DNA from: Alphaproteobacteria bacterium | GTDB taxonomy: Bacteria > Pseudomonadota > Alphaproteobacteria > MPNO01 > UBA2964 | Assembly (NCBI GenBank): GCA_012103315.1 | Contig: WLWZ01000003.1 | Location: 1 to 64,000, forward strand | Direction of reading: 5' to 3' | DNA: 64,000 nucleotides | Part shown: positions 35,882-43,268 of the stretch, in pieces | Position numbering within the stretch: the stretch's first letter is position 1 | Layout: every line of letters begins with the position of its first letter | Position numbers and translations under genes: made by a program | Notes under the pieces: generated by a model | What the model was told of the DNA's origin: nothing | The model's input: the letters and a program-made list of their open reading frames with translations, nothing else | The model's database searches: none

Positions 35882-36883
35882 ATGACGACGTATCTCGCCA
35901 GCCTGCAAACAAGTTTGCACAACGCCTTTGAAGCCGATGCCCGAGTTGTCTTATTGGGAGAGGATGTCCTCGATCCCTATGGCGGCGCCTTTAAAGTTTC
36001 AAAGGGCTTGAGCACTGACTTCCCCAACCGGGTCATGACCACCCCCATTTCCGAAGGCGCTATCACCGGTGTTGCCGCAGGCATGGCAATGCGTGGCATG
36101 AAACCCGTTGTCGAGATTATGTTTGGTGACTTTCTAACATTGTGCGCCGACCAAATCGTCAACCACATCGCCAAGTTCCGCGGTATGTTCAATGATCAGG
36201 TGCGGGTTCCGTGCGTGATAAGAACACCAATGGGGGGCGGTCGCGGTTATGGTGCGACCCATTCACAAAGCCTAGAAAAAATGTTTCTCGGCACACCGGA
36301 AATTCGGATTGTTGCCCCCAGCCACGCTCACGACCCCGGCGAAATGCTTGCCAAGGCGGTTCTTCAGGCCGAAGAACCAATTTTGTTTCTTGAAAATAAG
36401 CTGCTCTATCCGATGTCACTTGCGGAATCTGAAGGCGCTATCAACGTTGAGTATTGGGACAAGGAAAGCGGCTATCCAACCGCCATCGTCCGGAACCATT
36501 CGTTGACCGCAGCTGATGTAACCGTTGTCTCCTACGGGGGCATGTCTCGTGTGATTCTGCCGTTGTTGGAAGAACTCGCCGAAGAAGAAATTTCCGTCAC
36601 CGCAGCATTTCCAGGAAGTCTCCAACCTCTTCCAATCGATAGTTTAATCATGGCTGCATCGGAAAGCGGCCGCGTCGTTATTGCAGAAGAAGGAACCGAG
36701 GCCTTCGGTTGGGGAAGCGAAGTATCCGCCTTACTCGGTGAGCACCTGTATGGCAAACTTGAGGCTCCGATTGTTCGCCTTGCAGCGAAATCCCGGGTCA
36801 TACCTGCCGCAGAAGCTGGCGAGGAAGACGCGCTCGTACAAGCCACTAATATCGAAGATGCCATTATGGGGCTGCTGGTATGA
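35882..36883 (+). CDS. Thiamine-diphosphate 2-oxoacid dehydrogenase E1, beta subunit
   Basis: This 333-residue protein pairs with the preceding alpha subunit. The ThDP-binding glutamate region PISEGAITGVAAGMAMRG, then KPVVEIMFGDF, and the substrate loop RTPMGGGRGYGATHSQSLEKM are intact. The transketolase C-terminal domain begins near residue 205. The stop overlaps the start of the lipoyl fusion gene by 4 bp, which indicates equimolar synthesis of all three proteins. Confidence 0.92.
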   Translation: MTTYLASLQTSLHNAFEADARVVLLGEDVLDPYGGAFKVSKGLSTDFPNRVMTTPISEGAITGVAAGMAMRGMKPVVEIMFGDFLTLCADQIVNHIAKFRGMFNDQVRVPCVIRTPMGGGRGYGATHSQSLEKMFLGTPEIRIVAPSHAHDPGEMLAKAVLQAEEPILFLENKLLYPMSLAESEGAINVEYWDKESGYPTAIVRNHSLTAADVTVVSYGGMSRVILPLLEELAEEEISVTAAFPGSLQPLPIDSLIMAASESGRVVIAEEGTEAFGWGSEVSALLGEHLYGKLEAPIVRLAAKSRVIPAAEAGEEDALVQATNIEDAIMGLLV

Positions 36884-38049
36884 GCGGCTTAATCCTTACC
36901 CCTACTGTAACGGCCAATGAAGATACCCTCATTCTTTCGCAGTGGTACAAGGATGACGGCGCCTTCGTCCGAAAGGGTGAAGTTCTCTGTGGTGTGGAAA
37001 CCAGCAAAGCAACGGTCGATATCGAAGCTGATCAAGACGGTTACTTATCGCGCCTGACAGATATCGGCGCTACGACAAAGGTCGGCACGGCCATCGCAGC
37101 CATAACAGACTCAGTCAATGACGATGTTCAAGCTCTCATCGACGGGCCAGCAGCTGAGACCGACACGAAGAAAAAATGGACCAAGAAGGCCGCTATCGTT
37201 GCTAAACGGCTAAACATCGACATAGAAAAACTTTCCGAAAGATCACCAAGCACAACGATTACCGAAGCCGATGTCCTCGCCGCTCAGGACATATCTGCTG
37301 AACAGACCCAGCCGGCTGCACCAACAGTGCAGTCCACGGCACCTACTCAAGAAACCCAAGACATCTTTGAAAGTGCATACCCCAACAACCAGCCTGAACG
37401 GGTACTCCTGCTCGGCGGTGGCGCTGGCGCCGGGGCCATGAGTGTCGATGTCTTGGCTCGGACACACAAACAACGTGCCGTTGGCATTCTCGACGGAAAC
37501 GCGGCAACGCACGGCAAAACCGTTGGTGGTGTTTCCGTTATAGGAACCCTTGATTTAGTTGAGGAGCTCTGGGGCGAAGGCGCCTTTGACGCGGCAGTTA
37601 TCCTGTTTACCCAAGATGTCGACGAACGGGCAGAAGTATACAACGAGCTGAGACGCAAGGGTGTTCGTTTTACGAATATCATCGATCCAACCGTCGATAT
37701 TCGCGGTGGCACGACCTTTGGCGAGGGTAACCTCATCATGGCCAATGCGTTTTTCTCGACAGCCGTTACAGTTGGCAACAATTGTTTCTTTGCCAGCCAT
37801 TGCGTGATCGAACATCACAGCAAAATTGGCAATCACTGCGCGTTTGGTCCGCGGACGACAACTTCCGGTGCCGTTGTCGTTGGCGACCGAGTGAAGACCG
37901 GCATGTCAGTCTCTATCGAGCCCTATATTACCGTCGGCGCAAATTCGTTAATCGCTTCGGGAAGTATGATCACCAGTGATGTTCCCGAAAACTCGCTGAT
38001 TAAATCGAAACAAACCCACAACGTTCAAGCCAAACAGGGCACGAAATGA
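36880..38049 (+). CDS. Lipoyl domain + E3/E1-binding domain + NeuD/PglD-like left-handed beta-helix acyltransferase fusion
   Basis: This 389-residue protein combines parts not normally joined. Residues 1-80 are a lipoyl domain with modifiable K43 in VETSKATVDIEAD. Residues 97-136 match a peripheral subunit-binding domain (TKKAAIVAKRLNIDIEKL, then TITEADVLAA). A Q/A/P/T-rich flexible linker runs to about 168. Residues 170-389 are a NeuD/PglD-like sugar acyltransferase: a Rossmann-like start (RVLLLGGGAGAG), then hexapeptide repeats with FFASHCVIEHHSKIGNHC, where an H is the expected base. In ordinary complexes the C-terminal E2 domain passes acyl from lipoyl to CoA. Here a sugar acyltransferase takes its place, suggesting direct acyl transfer to an amino- or hydroxy-sugar. 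Confidence 0.85.
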   Translation: MSGLILTPTVTANEDTLILSQWYKDDGAFVRKGEVLCGVETSKATVDIEADQDGYLSRLTDIGATTKVGTAIAAITDSVNDDVQALIDGPAAETDTKKKWTKKAAIVAKRLNIDIEKLSERSPSTTITEADVLAAQDISAEQTQPAAPTVQSTAPTQETQDIFESAYPNNQPERVLLLGGGAGAGAMSVDVLARTHKQRAVGILDGNAATHGKTVGGVSVIGTLDLVEELWGEGAFDAAVILFTQDVDERAEVYNELRRKGVRFTNIIDPTVDIRGGTTFGEGNLIMANAFFSTAVTVGNNCFFASHCVIEHHSKIGNHCAFGPRTTTSGAVVVGDRVKTGMSVSIEPYITVGANSLIASGSMITSDVPENSLIKSKQTHNVQAKQGTK

Positions 38050-38900
38050 GCAGTGTTCTGAAATCAGTCGAGACATCCCACTCAGTTGGCAAAGCGCCAC
38101 ATGGGCAACAGCTCAGCGCCACCCGCCGAACGATGCTCGACGAGATGGGATACGTCCATATCCCGGGATTCTTCGACGTCGGAGATGAGTTGCAGCCGAT
38201 TATCGATGACATCGCACGTTGTGGCGAACGCATATGCGATGAATTTGACTTTTACGATGCCAGCTACATTGAAGCCTTGGGTCAGGAACAGCGATCCACA
38301 CTCTACAATCTGCTGCGCTATCTGCCGTCCCTCACCCGACTGACCTCCTCAGAAACACTTTTGGACAGTTCAAGGCGTGCAGGCATGGAGTTCCCGATGG
38401 TTCTTCGGTCCTACAACATCCGAATGGACACACCGAACCGAGATGAGTTTCTGTTTCACTGGCATCAGGACATCACCTATTTGCTTGGCTCTGCCAACAC
38501 CCTCACCTATTGGATTCCATTGGTCGAGGTCGATGAGAACAACGGCAGCGTGGAAGTTGTGCCTGGTAGCCATCGGCAAGGCATACGCCCCTTTCGATAT
38601 ACCGGCGAAAAGGCGCTCGCGAGGGATACTGTCCTTTCGCCATCCGACGCGCGGTTAATAGAAGAGCCCGAAACAGCTGGGGTCACAATCACAGCCAAAC
38701 CCGGTGACCTTGTTCTCTTTTCCCAGTTTCTTCTGCATAGGAGTACACCCAACCGATCTCGTCAAACCCGGTGGACAGTCCAGATCCGCCATGCCGATGC
38801 TTTCGATCAAAATTTCATCGATGCCGGTTATCCATGCGGCGATGCAACCAACATTTTCCATACCGATTTGTTTGGTCATTTTTCAGCCGAGGAAAAATGA
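38046..38900 (+). CDS. Phytanoyl-CoA dioxygenase (PhyH) family oxygenase
   Basis: This 284-residue Fe(II)/2-oxoglutarate-dependent oxygenase has the metal triad H140-x-D142 (WHQD) and H231 (LLHRSTPNRS), with a basic R-Q-T-R stretch behind it for 2-oxoglutarate. PhyH enzymes hydroxylate or epimerise small molecules, including sugars in antibiotic pathways. It overlaps both the acyltransferase fusion and the next methyltransferase by a few bases, so it belongs to the island operon. Likely substrate: the sugar nucleotide or its acyl group. Confidence 0.87.
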   Translation: MSSVLKSVETSHSVGKAPHGQQLSATRRTMLDEMGYVHIPGFFDVGDELQPIIDDIARCGERICDEFDFYDASYIEALGQEQRSTLYNLLRYLPSLTRLTSSETLLDSSRRAGMEFPMVLRSYNIRMDTPNRDEFLFHWHQDITYLLGSANTLTYWIPLVEVDENNGSVEVVPGSHRQGIRPFRYTGEKALARDTVLSPSDARLIEEPETAGVTITAKPGDLVLFSQFLLHRSTPNRSRQTRWTVQIRHADAFDQNFIDAGYPCGDATNIFHTDLFGHFSAEEK

Positions 38901-40012
38901 TGCTCACAGCCGAACAACATATCAATAACTACGCCAATAGCATGTTTCGGTTTGAACGGCTGAATGACGCGTGGATCGATTCATGCGCAGCATACCTACA
39001 GTATGTCTTTGGTGATCGCTTGCTGGGCAAAACTGTCGTGGATTACGCATTTGGTCGCGGCAATTGGTCCCTGGCCTTCCTTAAAGCCGGGGCGAGCAAA
39101 GTCATCGCAATCGATGCAGCAACGGATAACGTTGCGCGGTTCTCCAGATATTGTCGACAGAATGGGATTGCCGATATTGAAGTCATCGAGGGCAACGTAC
39201 TGTCTGCTCCAATAAACGCCGATGCCGACATCGTTTGGCTATATGGCATCCTACATCACGTCGAACCTGCCGCTTTATTCTTGAAACATATAACTGCGCT
39301 GGCACCGCGTGATGACGCGTTGTTCTATGTCTATGCATATAATCGAGACTCTTTACGCGAATTTGTTGTCAATGCGTGCCGCCGTGTCTGTCAATATGAC
39401 AACGAACAAGATTTTCGTACCGATGCCCCTTACCTCACACGTGCCGCTCGACTACGCGGACGCGATGATCTAACTGCGCCACATATCGACTGGTATCGAT
39501 CTAGTGATCTTGCTGAATTGCTCGCGAGCAACGGCTTATATGCCACCGTACGTCACGATGGATTTGAGAAATTTAACAACAGCTTTTGTTGCGATGAATT
39601 TCAACCGCATCAATGGCTGTGCCAGCGGGGCGAAGCCGGAAAAATTTCCGTTCTCGACGCAAAACGACGTTATGAAGATGATGTCAATGTTCTTAAATCT
39701 ATGTGGCAGTCAATCGTCACTGCGGGTATCGCAGAGCCTGACCTTCAGAAAATTGGGCTCGGTCTGTTTAACGCCCATTTCGCGGCGCTAGAGAATACTG
39801 CCACGTCAGAGGGCGCCGTCATCGAGGACTTTCAATTCCTCCTCTACGTTCTGATATCTCATGACGTTGAGCTGGATAATCAGTCGCCGGCATCCCGCTA
39901 CACAACACTGGCGCTTGCGTCTCTCAACGGCAATCCAACTGATCAAATTGCAGCAGCTAGCGATGACACGCTTGTCGCTCACCATCTGCGCACCAACCGC
40001 ATTCGTTTGTAG
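38897..40012 (+). CDS. Class I SAM-dependent methyltransferase
   Basis: This 371-residue protein starts at ATG 38897 (AGGA 3 bases upstream) or the adjoining ATG 38900. Residues 45-160 form a class I methyltransferase fold, with motif I VVDYAFGRGNWSLAFL, an acidic motif II IAIDAATDN and the post-motif IVWLYGILHHVE. The C-terminal 180 residues are helical and not recognised. An O- or N-methylation of the island sugar is likely from context, though the family alone does not fix the substrate. Confidence 0.82.
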   Translation: MMLTAEQHINNYANSMFRFERLNDAWIDSCAAYLQYVFGDRLLGKTVVDYAFGRGNWSLAFLKAGASKVIAIDAATDNVARFSRYCRQNGIADIEVIEGNVLSAPINADADIVWLYGILHHVEPAALFLKHITALAPRDDALFYVYAYNRDSLREFVVNACRRVCQYDNEQDFRTDAPYLTRAARLRGRDDLTAPHIDWYRSSDLAELLASNGLYATVRHDGFEKFNNSFCCDEFQPHQWLCQRGEAGKISVLDAKRRYEDDVNVLKSMWQSIVTAGIAEPDLQKIGLGLFNAHFAALENTATSEGAVIEDFQFLLYVLISHDVELDNQSPASRYTTLALASLNGNPTDQIAAASDDTLVAHHLRTNRIRL

Positions 40013-40039
40013 GAAAAAGATGCTTAGGAGTTCGAGACT

Positions 40040-41623
40040 ATGATCGTACTAGGGCTGCATAAGGACCCCTGGCACAATTCCGGGGCCACGATCATTCGCG
40101 ATGATGGTGACGGACCTCAATTCGCCTATATTTCTGAGGAACGGATGGATCGGGTCAAGGACTCTCGTTCGTTTCCGGAATGCTCCACCCGAGCCTGTAT
40201 GGAGGAGCTCGGTATTGAGGGTATCGAAGAGATTGATCTCATCGTCCTTGATTATATTCTAAATGGTGACGACTGGCGGCAGGATTATCACCAAGCCAAA
40301 TCCCGCACTGATGTTTTTCTCGCAGATGTTCCGGCCAGCAAAGTAAGAACTGTCAACCATCACCTGTGTCATGCCTTCTCAACCTTTTACTCTTCATCCT
40401 TTGAAGATGCTGCTGTTCTTGTCATCGATGGACGCGGCTCGGATCATGAAACGCAGAGCCTCTTTCACGGCACTAAAGACGGCCTGGAACTCGTTGAGAC
40501 TACTGACGCGATCGGAATCGGGCTTCTCTACGCAGCGGTTACAAATGTCATTGGGTTTGGCCTCCTTCAGGAAGGCAAGACTATGGGGCTTGCTCCCTAT
40601 GGCGATGGCGTCGGTTCACAAATATTCGATTTTAAGGGTGAATTTGACGGCATACGAACGGATTACAGCGCCGTCTGCGCGGAAGGGAAGAATGAGTTCA
40701 AGGTCCCTTTCAAGGCCATCAGCAACGATGAAGAACAAGCCCGCGCCGCGTTCGAGGTTCAGGAAGAATGCGAACGTGCCATGCTCCATTTAGCTGAATA
40801 TGCCAAAGCCCGAACCGGTAGCGATTACCTTTGTATTTCCGGCGGTGTTGGACTGAATTCGGTCTCTAATTACAAATGCCTGCAGGCAAACATTTTCAAA
40901 GACGTTTTCATTAATCCAGCAGCATCAGATACGGGCATCCCGCTTGGTGCCGCTCTTTATGGTTACCACCAGCTGTGCGGTCAGCCAAAAACCTATGACA
41001 CGATTTCACCCTTCCTCGGCCCGTCTTATTCAGAGGATCGAATTGAAACTGCGATCAAAGCAGCTGACGGTTTCGAATGGATTCGGAACGGAATTGATCA
41101 CGCCAGCGAAATGCTCGCGAAGAACCAGATTGTCGGCTGTTTCCAGGGACGGTCCGAAATGGGCCCACGGGCTCTCGGTAATCGTAGCATCTTAATGAGT
41201 CCCATCGATCCCAAGAATAAGGACACGCTCAATAGCCGTGTCAAACATCGTGAGGCGTTTCGACCATTTGCACCTGCCATTCTAGAGGAGCGGGTAGCAG
41301 AGTACTTCGAGATCGATCGTCCCAGCCCCTATATGCTTTTTGTGCCGACCGTCGTTCCTGACAAACGCGATATCATTCCAGCGGTCACCCATGTTGACGG
41401 AACTGCTCGGGTTCAAACTGTTACCAAAGAACGCAATCCGCATTTCCGTCGTCTGGTTGAATCCTTCGAGGCCCAGACCGGCGTACCGGTTCTCCTAAAC
41501 ACATCGTTTAACGATAACGGCGAACCAATTGTAGAGACCCCTGAAGACGCCATCCGCTGTTTCCTCAAAACCGATATCGATGCGCTTCTTATTGGCGATC
41601 ACCTCCTGATCAAGGCGGCCTAG
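40040..41623 (+). CDS. O-carbamoyltransferase, NodU/CmcH/NovN family
   Basis: This 527-residue enzyme uses carbamoyl phosphate and ATP to carbamoylate a hydroxyl, usually on a sugar. The N-terminal kinase-like part has VNHHLCHAFSTFYSS (H107/H108/H111 metal site) and VLVIDGRGSDHE. The C-terminal YrdC-like part has FQGRSEMGPRALGNRSIL, RVKHREAFRPFAPAIL and VPVLLNTSFNDNGEPIV. Relatives include NovN, which carbamoylates noviose. Full length and all motifs suggest an active enzyme. Confidence 0.93.
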   Translation: MIVLGLHKDPWHNSGATIIRDDGDGPQFAYISEERMDRVKDSRSFPECSTRACMEELGIEGIEEIDLIVLDYILNGDDWRQDYHQAKSRTDVFLADVPASKVRTVNHHLCHAFSTFYSSSFEDAAVLVIDGRGSDHETQSLFHGTKDGLELVETTDAIGIGLLYAAVTNVIGFGLLQEGKTMGLAPYGDGVGSQIFDFKGEFDGIRTDYSAVCAEGKNEFKVPFKAISNDEEQARAAFEVQEECERAMLHLAEYAKARTGSDYLCISGGVGLNSVSNYKCLQANIFKDVFINPAASDTGIPLGAALYGYHQLCGQPKTYDTISPFLGPSYSEDRIETAIKAADGFEWIRNGIDHASEMLAKNQIVGCFQGRSEMGPRALGNRSILMSPIDPKNKDTLNSRVKHREAFRPFAPAILEERVAEYFEIDRPSPYMLFVPTVVPDKRDIIPAVTHVDGTARVQTVTKERNPHFRRLVESFEAQTGVPVLLNTSFNDNGEPIVETPEDAIRCFLKTDIDALLIGDHLLIKAA

Positions 41624-41633
41624 GTACAGTAGG

Positions 41634-42488
41634 GTGGCAAGCGAAACCTTCACCATATTCGGCGCGACCGGCTTTATTGGCTCAGCTCTTGCAAACCGCC
41701 TCAAAGCAGAAGGACATTGTGTTCAAACGCCAGCACGAGATACCCCAATCGAAAGCAAACCGATGGGCCATATTATCTATGCGATTGGACTGACAGCTGA
41801 TTTCAGAACCCGCCCGTTCGAAACAATCGACGCCCATATTGGTCGGCTCCAGGAGATTCTCTCTTCGGCAACTTTCGACTCGTTTTTGTATTTATCTTCC
41901 ACGCGCGTATATGCGCGGGCTTCGGACGGACAAGAAGACACATCAATCCCGACCGACACGTCTGATCCAAGCGATCTCTACAACCTGTCAAAGCTTACGG
42001 GCGAGTCACTCTGTCTCAACTGCGGCCCAGCCACACGCATAGCGAGGCTTTCTAACGTCTTCGGTGCGGCAATGATGGAAACACCAAGTTTTCTATCGAG
42101 TGTCATAGGCGAAGCATTAGCGCAAAATCACATCACTCTTCACAGCAACCCGGCCTCCGCCAAAGATTATGTCGCCATCGATGATGTCATAACGGCACTT
42201 ATTCATATTGCCCTAAATGGCAGCGACCGAATTTATAATGTCGGTTCTGGCGCCAATGTCACACACGGTGAAATTCTTGACCGCATCGCCGCGCTGACAG
42301 GGGCCACCTGGTCTGTGGACGAGAAAGCCAACGCCATCGAATTTCCGGTAATTTCAACTCAAAAACTGTCAGAGTCTGTTAACGCATTCGGGGCAAAATG
42401 GTCCCCACAAAGCGTTATCGACGAACTCCCCGACCTTATTGCCGAGACGCAACGATATATCGAACCAGCCAAAGGTGCTGTCGCATGA
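41634..42488 (+). CDS. NAD-dependent epimerase/dehydratase (SDR)
   Basis: This 284-residue SDR starts at GTG 41634, because the Rossmann motif FGATGFIGSALA (G10, G13, G16) begins just after it. The catalytic Y116-x3-K120 is in DLYNLSKL. In this setting it may be the 4-ketoreductase that finishes the deoxysugar, as NovS does for noviose, or an epimerase. Its stop overlaps the next start (ATGA type). Confidence 0.85.
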   Translation: MASETFTIFGATGFIGSALANRLKAEGHCVQTPARDTPIESKPMGHIIYAIGLTADFRTRPFETIDAHIGRLQEILSSATFDSFLYLSSTRVYARASDGQEDTSIPTDTSDPSDLYNLSKLTGESLCLNCGPATRIARLSNVFGAAMMETPSFLSSVIGEALAQNHITLHSNPASAKDYVAIDDVITALIHIALNGSDRIYNVGSGANVTHGEILDRIAALTGATWSVDEKANAIEFPVISTQKLSESVNAFGAKWSPQSVIDELPDLIAETQRYIEPAKGAVA

Positions 42489-43264
42489 CACAAGCAGAAA
42501 CGATTACGATCGACCCAACAAACGACATGGTTATTCTCAAAAATGGTGATGCCGAAACACAGCTCGCCATGGATTCCGCGGAGGCGTTCTCCGCCGTCAG
42601 TAAAGCCTGGTTGCGCTGCGGGTGGGACACCAAATATGTTTATAGCTTCAGCTGGTTGGGACGACCGATGATCCAGTTGCCGGAAGATATGATCCGGCTT
42701 CAGGAGGTTATCTATCAGGTCAAACCTGACGTGATCATCGAAACCGGCATTGCTCATGGTGGTTCTCTTATTTTTCACGCTTCACTTTGTCAGGCGATGG
42801 GGAAAGGGCGCGTTGTTGGTGTCGACATTGAGATACGACCTCATAATCGTGAGGCGATCACCAGCCACGAACTTCACAAGTACATAACCATGTACGAAGG
42901 CAGCTCAATCGATCCAGACGTCGTGAGTAAAGTTCGGAATGAAGTCAAAGATAATGACCGTGTTCTCATAATTCTCGATTCAAATCACACCAAGGAACAT
43001 GTCTTGGGCGAAATCGAAGCCTATGCGCCCCTCGTCTCCAAAAACTCATACGTCATTGCCTGTGACGGCATCATGGCCGAAGTAAAGGGCGCGCCACGCA
43101 CTGAAGAAGATTGGGACTGGAACAACCCAGTGACCGCAGCAAAAGAATTTGCAGCCAACAGTGACGACTTCATCCTTGAAGAGCCGGTATTCCCATTCAA
43201 TGAGGGGGTGGTCTCTGAGCGCGTAACTTACTGGCCCAGCGCCTATCTCAAGAAGATTAGCTAG
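42485..43264 (+). CDS. Cephalosporin hydroxylase (CmcI)-like methyltransferase/hydroxylase
   Basis: This 259-residue protein belongs to the CmcI family, which has a Rossmann methyltransferase fold. The start at 42485 overlaps the SDR stop. Motif I is VIIETGIAHGGSLIFHASL, followed by VVGVDIEIRPHNR and LIILDSNHTKEHV. CmcI helps install a 7-alpha-methoxy group on cephamycin, and relatives in glycan clusters are probable O-methyltransferases acting on sugars. It is the last gene of the plus-strand island. Confidence 0.85.
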   Translation: MTQAETITIDPTNDMVILKNGDAETQLAMDSAEAFSAVSKAWLRCGWDTKYVYSFSWLGRPMIQLPEDMIRLQEVIYQVKPDVIIETGIAHGGSLIFHASLCQAMGKGRVVGVDIEIRPHNREAITSHELHKYITMYEGSSIDPDVVSKVRNEVKDNDRVLIILDSNHTKEHVLGEIEAYAPLVSKNSYVIACDGIMAEVKGAPRTEEDWDWNNPVTAAKEFAANSDDFILEEPVFPFNEGVVSERVTYWPSAYLKKIS

Positions 43265-43268
43265 GCCT

